A DNA stretch of 10,155 bases from Bacillota bacterium (GTDB taxonomy: Bacteria > Bacillota > Clostridia > Oscillospirales > Ruminococcaceae): positions 1-10,155 of the forward strand of contig JAEZDF010000102.1 in NCBI GenBank assembly GCA_023429685.1, given 5' to 3'. Of this stretch, positions 6,107-10,155 are shown piece after piece (the stretch's first letter is position 1; each line of letters begins with the position of its first letter). Under the pieces are notes generated by a model, which was given only the letters and a program-made list of their open reading frames with translations, made no database searches and was not told the origin of the DNA. A program made the position numbers and the translations under genes.

Positions 6107-7714
6107 ATGCAGCCGTATTATTTTAAGATAGCCTTGGTTTTTGTTTGCGCCATACTCATACTGACATCATGTGCACAAGCGGCAGGGGATTCGTCGTCAG
6201 CTCCCTCTCTTCCTGCTGCGACCTCTTCGCTTCCGCAGCAGGTCATACCCTCCCACCCTATCATACAAAAGGACGGACGGTTCCAAATACCCTACGACAG
6301 CAGCGACTCGCTGCACCCGTACCGCTCCTCATCCGAGCTGAACAACGCGTTGCACACCTTGGTGTACGACAGCCTAGTAAAGCTCGATAACGACTTTACG
6401 CCGGTTATGAGCATTGCGTCGGATATCCAGATAGACGGTGCGGTCTGCACCGTTACCCTTAAAAACGGCGTTCGGTTTTCGGATGGCTCTCCGCTCACCG
6501 CCATCGACGTGCGGTATTCCATCGATTGCATTCGGTCGTCCGGCTCGCTGTATGCGAGCAGGTTGAGCAACGTAGTAAGCTATGCGGTGCAGGATGATAG
6601 GACGCTGGTAATCACCCTGCAGTCTCCCGACAACCTGTTTGTAAATCTGCTTGATTTTCCCGTCATTCAAATTGGAACAAACCAAAGAGACTATCCCGTC
6701 GGCAGCGGCAGGTATCGGTACGCGGACGATGAGCCTCCACAAAACGAAAGCAGCGACGAAGAGACTACGGACGTCGCCGACATTCGTCTTGTGGCAAACC
6801 CCGAATGGCACGGCGGTACCATCCAGACGTTTAAAGAGCTGTACCTGACTGCATACGATTACAGCCAGTCGCTCATTTACACATTAAAGTCGGGCGCGAT
6901 TGACTTTGCGTTTACCGACCTTTCTCAGGCACAAAGCTCCACCAACATGGGCAGCAGCCCGGTTCAGGTGCCTTTAACAAACCTTGTTTTTGTAGGGGTG
7001 AACAACACAAGTGGTGTAACGGCAGCGGCATCCTTTCGCAAGGCACTTTCGCTGTGCTTCGATCGCAGCCAGATCGTGTCTGAGGCGTTTCTGTCCCGTG
7101 CAACCCCCTCATCCACCCCCTTTAACCCCAATATGTACGCCACAAAGGAGCTGGACAACCAGCTGTATGCAGACGTAGAGGGCGCAAACTCTATACTCGA
7201 TGCCCTTGGCTATACCGCGCGTGACGAACAAGGCTACCGCATGTACGGCAACAACCGCCTGACCTTGTCGGTACTCGTGAACACCGATAATTTTTATCGC
7301 ACCCAGGCGGCGCGCGTGATAAAAGAGAACCTGTCACAGGTGGGGATAGACTGCGTGATAACCGAGCGCAACCCCGGTGATTACCTGTCCGCCGTCAGGG
7401 CGTCGGACTTTTCGCTGTATATCGGAGAGACTAAGCTTTATACCAATAACGACCTCAGCCCGTTCTTTACAGGCGACGGGGCACTTTCCTACGGTGGTAC
7501 GGCAAACGGTTCTGTCGCATCCTTTTATTTTTCGTTGCGGCGGGGCGAAATCGACTATAGCTATTTTAGCAATGCGTTCTTTGAACAGTCTCCGTTTATC
7601 CCGCTGGTGTTCCGAAACGGCGTATCCTTTTTTACGCAGACGATGTCTTACAACGTAAAGTCTTCGATGAGTGACCCGTTTTTTAATATTGAGGACTGGA
7701 CCTATGCGCGTTAG
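6107..7714 (+). CDS. Family 5 extracellular solute-binding lipoprotein (peptide/nickel type)
   Basis: Predicted lipid-anchored substrate receptor of an ABC importer, 535 residues. The N-terminus has a hydrophobic signal segment (about 6-20) ending in the lipobox LTSC, with C22 as the lipidated cysteine, followed by a Ser/Ala/Pro-rich linker. The body matches the SBP_bac_5 (OppA/DppA-like) pattern: an N-terminal lobe with TLVYDSLVKLD, then GVRFSDGSPLTAIDV at about 121-135, and a later lobe with FRKALSLCFDR. An acidic stretch at about 207-225 (DDEPPQNESSDEETTDVAD) looks like a surface insert. The ligand cannot be told from sequence; oligopeptide is the default guess. No permease or ATPase gene lies on either side, so it must share a transporter encoded elsewhere or have another role. 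The ATG at 6107 has GGAGG six bases upstream. Confidence 0.88.
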   Translation: MQPYYFKIALVFVCAILILTSCAQAAGDSSSAPSLPAATSSLPQQVIPSHPIIQKDGRFQIPYDSSDSLHPYRSSSELNNALHTLVYDSLVKLDNDFTPVMSIASDIQIDGAVCTVTLKNGVRFSDGSPLTAIDVRYSIDCIRSSGSLYASRLSNVVSYAVQDDRTLVITLQSPDNLFVNLLDFPVIQIGTNQRDYPVGSGRYRYADDEPPQNESSDEETTDVADIRLVANPEWHGGTIQTFKELYLTAYDYSQSLIYTLKSGAIDFAFTDLSQAQSSTNMGSSPVQVPLTNLVFVGVNNTSGVTAAASFRKALSLCFDRSQIVSEAFLSRATPSSTPFNPNMYATKELDNQLYADVEGANSILDALGYTARDEQGYRMYGNNRLTLSVLVNTDNFYRTQAARVIKENLSQVGIDCVITERNPGDYLSAVRASDFSLYIGETKLYTNNDLSPFFTGDGALSYGGTANGSVASFYFSLRRGEIDYSYFSNAFFEQSPFIPLVFRNGVSFFTQTMSYNVKSSMSDPFFNIEDWTYAR

Positions 7715-7766
7715 CTTAAAAAAATAAATAAAACGGACGATTGGTATTAAGTTTTTCTTATTAATG

Positions 7767-7775
7767 TGTTATAAT
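7767..7775 (+). promoter_or_regulatory. Extended -10 promoter of the Gls24-fakA-recG cluster
   Basis: TGTTATAAT combines a TG element with a perfect -10 box TATAAT (7770-7775). The -35 region 17 bases upstream (TTAAGT) is weak and lies in an AT-rich stretch. The predicted start near 7782 is about 77 bases before the start codon. I see no strong terminator after the lipoprotein gene, so some read-through from it is possible. The leader has a small AATGT/ACATT hairpin at 7801-7817. Confidence 0.6.
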
Positions 7776-7858
7776 AATCCTGATTTAATCCGAAAAGCCG
7801 AATGTTTGGTAGACATTACTTTTTCAGCCGGCAGCTGTCCGGTGAAATGGAGGTTAGT

Positions 7859-8215
7859 ATGATCAGAATTGAAAACCCAATGGGATATATCGAAATTTCA
7901 GCCGATTACTTTGCGAATCTGGTGGGTTCTGCCGCATCGAGCTGCTTTGGCGTGGCGGGTATGGCGACCAGTGGCACCGTACAGGGGCTGCGTTCGCTTA
8001 TCGTATCCCCCGATCTGCCGGATAAAGGCGTTCGCATCCGCAACCGCGACGGCAGGCTTGAGATTGACCTACACATCGTGGTTACCTATGGCGTGAACAT
8101 CGCCGCCATCGTAAAAAGCATTATCAACAAGGTTAGCTATACGGTGGAAGAGACCACCGGTCTGATTGTAAGCAGGGTTAACGTTTATGTAGACGAAATG
8201 AAGCTGGAACAATAG
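7859..8215 (+). CDS. Asp23/Gls24 family envelope stress response protein
   Basis: Small protein of 118 residues, similar in length to Bacillus YloU. It shows the family layout: an N-terminal IEISADYFANLVGSAASSCFGV segment (about 11-32), a central strand LEIDLHIVVTYGVNI, and a C-terminal helix and strand ending in VSRVNVYVDEMKLE. Members are thought to act at or near the cell envelope, and Staphylococcus Asp23 is tethered to the membrane; the biochemical role is not established. The ATG at 7859 has GGAGG (7849-7853) five bases upstream. The open frame reaches back to 7802, but those codons overlap the leader and the ribosome binding site. It precedes the FakA-type kinase gene, the pairing known as yloU-yloV in Bacillus, which supports the family call. 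Confidence 0.92.
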   Translation: MIRIENPMGYIEISADYFANLVGSAASSCFGVAGMATSGTVQGLRSLIVSPDLPDKGVRIRNRDGRLEIDLHIVVTYGVNIAAIVKSIINKVSYTVEETTGLIVSRVNVYVDEMKLEQ

Positions 8216-8288
8216 CTTCGTATTTTTGATTTGCCTCGTGTAGTCGGGGCGCTCCCGTTTTTGCGGACACTTTAGCGCGGACGGGGCA

Positions 8289-8338
8289 GCTGTGCGCAAA
8301 GCAACATGCTCTTTATTAAATAACTGCCGGTGCACAGC
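8289..8338 (+). other. Inverted repeat just upstream of the fakA start
   Basis: GCTGTGCGC (8289-8297) can pair with GGTGCACAGC (8329-8338) through nine pairs including one G-U. The 32-base loop contains its own small stem AGCA/TGCT (8300-8303 with 8307-8310). It occupies the end of the 141-base spacer between the Gls24 gene and fakA. If formed in RNA it would bury the GTG at 8330 but leave the GTG at 8357 and its upstream GGGTGA free. Function unknown; it may be incidental. Confidence 0.4.
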
Positions 8339-8356
8339 GGCGGAATGGGTGAAGAT

Positions 8357-10012
8357 GTGATAAACGGAAATACACTAAGAGACGCCATTATATCAGGCGC
8401 TAACAGTATTGCAAACAAACGGCTCGCAGTAGACGAGTTGAACGTTTTTCCTGTACCAGACGGTGATACCGGAACCAATATGTCTATGACCATCTCTGCG
8501 GGCGCAAGGGAGCTTAAGCGGATGGATAACGCCACAGTGGGCGAGGTTGCGTCGGTTGCGGCGTCTGCGTTTTTGCGCGGTGCGCGGGGCAACTCGGGCG
8601 TAATCTTGTCGCTGCTGTTCCGCGGTTTTTCCAAAGGTCTTGCAGGGCTTACCACAGCGGACGGCAAGCAGTTTGCACACGCGCTTAGCCTTGGTGTTTC
8701 CGCAGCATATAAAGCGGTTATGAAGCCCACCGAGGGAACCATGCTCACCGTTGCAAGGGTCGCGGCAGAAAAGGCGACAGAGGCAAGTGAGACCGAGCAA
8801 GATGCGGTCGCTATTTGGCGACTTATCGTACAGGAATCTAAGGCCGCGCTCGATACGACCCCCGAACTGCTGCCCGTACTGAAAAAAGCGGGCGTTGTGG
8901 ATGCTGGTGGTATGGGTCTGCTTGTAATCTTTGAGGGCATGCTGCAGGTGTTTGAGGGCGGCGAGATTGTCACCGAACGCGCTGAGTCCCCTGCAAAGCA
9001 GGTGGATACGTTTGTATCCCAGAAAAACGCGGCGGGCGCCGACCTGCACGAGGAGATTACGTTTACCTATTGCACCGAGTTTATCGTACAAAAAACCTCC
9101 CCCGACGCAAACGCGCTGCGCCTGCGCGCCTATCTTGAAACGATTGGCGACAGTGTTGTTGTCGTAGACGACGACGATATCATTAAGGTTCATGTGCACA
9201 CCAACAACCCCGGCAATGCGATGCAGGAGGGCCTTGCTTACGGCTCGCTGCACAATATGAAGATAGAAAACATGCGCGAGCAGCACGACAATAAGGTAGC
9301 TGAGGCGCAGGTAGCAAAAGAGGTGCACGAGGTGGTACCCGTTGACCCCGAAATCCCGTTTGGGTTTGTGGCGGTGGCAGCGGGCGAAGGGCTTCGGCAG
9401 CTGTTTACCGACCTTGGCTGCGGCTGTGTAGTCAGCGGCGGACAGACCATGAACCCCAGCACCGACGACATCCTGCGCGCGGTCGAAAAAGTGCCCGCGT
9501 CTACGGTGTTTGTGCTGCCCAACAACAAGAACATCATCATGGCGGCGGAACAGGTCATTTCACTTGCCGACCGGCGTGTTATTGTACTGCCCACCCGCAC
9601 CATTCCGCAGGGACTTTCGGCTATGCTGGCGTTTGACCCCGACGCGTCGGTGGAAGACAACCAGATGGGTATGATGAAGGCGGCGGATCATGTGGCAACG
9701 GGTCAGATTACCTTTGCCGCACGCGACTCGGATTTTGATGGGCATAAGATTAAGCAGGGCGAGATCTTGGCACTTGACGGTGGCAAGCTTGCGTTTGTGG
9801 CAAGCGACGTCAGCCTTGCGACGCAACGGCTTGTAAAAAACCTTGTTAAGCGCGACAGCTCCTTTATCACCATGATTTATGGCGAGGGCATTACCGAGGA
9901 GGAAGCGGAAAAGACCGCGGCTCTGGTTCGCGCAAAGCTTTCCGATGCCGTAGAGGTGCACGTGGTAAATGGCGGGCAGCCCGTCTACTACTACATCATC
10001 TCGGTAGAATAG
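8357..10012 (+). CDS. fakA: FakA/YloV-type fatty acid kinase (DAK2 domain protein)
   Basis: ATP-binding kinase subunit that, with a FakB fatty-acid carrier, makes acyl phosphate from exogenous fatty acids for phospholipid synthesis; cytoplasmic, 551 residues. The N-terminal DhaL/DAK2 domain (about 1-200) has the nucleotide and Mg signature NVFPVPDGDTGTNM at 29-42 with D35 and D37, then GARGNSGVILS. The middle domain has C239 (YCTEF) and the pair H279/H281 (KVHVHT), placed like the metal site described for Staphylococcus FakA. The C-terminal DegV-like domain runs to about 551. The start is uncertain: GTG 8357 gives M-INGNTLRDAIISG, the usual N-terminus, with GGGTGA just upstream; ATG 8345 and GTG 8330 are in frame but have poor ribosome sites. 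Between the Gls24 gene and recG; no FakB gene in the window. Confidence 0.93.
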   Translation: MINGNTLRDAIISGANSIANKRLAVDELNVFPVPDGDTGTNMSMTISAGARELKRMDNATVGEVASVAASAFLRGARGNSGVILSLLFRGFSKGLAGLTTADGKQFAHALSLGVSAAYKAVMKPTEGTMLTVARVAAEKATEASETEQDAVAIWRLIVQESKAALDTTPELLPVLKKAGVVDAGGMGLLVIFEGMLQVFEGGEIVTERAESPAKQVDTFVSQKNAAGADLHEEITFTYCTEFIVQKTSPDANALRLRAYLETIGDSVVVVDDDDIIKVHVHTNNPGNAMQEGLAYGSLHNMKIENMREQHDNKVAEAQVAKEVHEVVPVDPEIPFGFVAVAAGEGLRQLFTDLGCGCVVSGGQTMNPSTDDILRAVEKVPASTVFVLPNNKNIIMAAEQVISLADRRVIVLPTRTIPQGLSAMLAFDPDASVEDNQMGMMKAADHVATGQITFAARDSDFDGHKIKQGEILALDGGKLAFVASDVSLATQRLVKNLVKRDSSFITMIYGEGITEEEAEKTAALVRAKLSDAVEVHVVNGGQPVYYYIISVE

Positions 10013-10036
10013 TTTTAAATAAAAGGGGGACGTGCC

Positions 10037-10155
10037 GTGTCGAAGCAAGGCTTCCCCGACAACATCAAATATCTAAAGGGCGTAGGCGAAAAACGTGCCG
10101 AGCTGTACCAAAAGCTCGGCGTGCAAAGCGTCGGCGCCCTTTTGCGCTTATATCC
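10037..10155 (+). CDS. recG: ATP-dependent DNA helicase RecG, N-terminal part
   Basis: Only the first 39 codons are present; the gene runs off the window end. The translation begins with a GTG and contains NIKYLKGVGEKRAELYQKLG followed by VQSVGALLRLYP. This is the opening helix-hairpin-helix-like segment of RecG, where relatives read about KGVGPKRAELLKKLGI and then DLLxxxP. RecG unwinds branched DNA and reverses stalled replication forks. The GTG at 10037 has AGGGGG seven bases upstream and lies 24 bases after the fakA stop with no terminator between, so the two genes are probably cotranscribed. The helicase motifs lie beyond the window, so the call rests on the N-terminus and on the known yloU-yloV-recG neighbourhood. 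Confidence 0.88.
   Translation, partial: MSKQGFPDNIKYLKGVGEKRAELYQKLGVQSVGALLRLY

Noticed and set aside
8272..8973. Minus-strand open frame of 233 codons opposite the fakA N-terminus
   Set aside because: Ser/Ala/Pro-rich reverse-complement shadow; the plus strand encodes the conserved DAK2 domain.
8393..9328. Long minus-strand open frame of 311 codons opposite fakA
   Set aside because: It is antisense to a well-recognised kinase gene, rich in Arg, Cys and His with no domain pattern, and has no ribosome site or promoter; a shadow frame in GC-rich coding DNA.
1..10155. CRISPR array, insertion sequence, prophage or integrase-linked attachment site at the tRNA gene
   Set aside because: No repeated spacer pattern, transposase, integrase or duplicated tRNA end is visible; the content is conserved housekeeping genes.

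Overview
This window reads as chromosomal core DNA from a spore-forming, low-to-mid GC Firmicute of the class Clostridia, perhaps Oscillospiraceae-like. The support is a threonine T-box leader, spoVS, RNase Y, a Gls24/Asp23 protein next to a FakA-type kinase, consensus vegetative promoters, purine-rich ribosome binding sites and compact intrinsic terminators. The genus assignment is an inference from protein style; nothing here fixes a species.

Layout. 1-375: a minus-strand tRNA-Lys(UUU) with its own consensus promoter and terminator, followed by the terminator of thrS. 375-2904: thrS on the minus strand behind a full T-box attenuator (specifier ACC, threonine), with its promoter back to back with the plus-strand rny promoter. 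2905-5982: rny, ymdB and spoVS in the order also known from Bacillus. Here rny ends in a strong terminator and ymdB has its own promoter, so the cluster is conserved in order but apparently split transcriptionally. A long RNA hairpin lies between ymdB and spoVS. 6107-7714: a lone family 5 extracellular solute-binding lipoprotein with no permease or ATPase genes beside it. 7859-10155: a Gls24/Asp23 protein, a fatty-acid-kinase-type protein (FakA/YloV) and the first 39 codons of recG, an order close to Bacillus yloU-yloV-...-recG.

How the genes fit together. thrS and tRNA-Lys are translation genes. RNase Y starts mRNA turnover at the membrane, YmdB is a cyclic-nucleotide phosphodiesterase linked to developmental choices, and SpoVS is a small sporulation protein. 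FakA phosphorylates fatty acids presented by FakB partners, which are not in this window. RecG remodels stalled replication forks.

I see no mobile element, CRISPR array, prophage, or clear unknown defence or biosynthetic system. The most interesting items are non-coding: the hairpin before spoVS and the inverted repeat just before the fakA start. The orphan lipoprotein is also worth a look. Four of the eight protein genes (rny, ymdB, fakA, recG) appear to use GTG or TTG starts.
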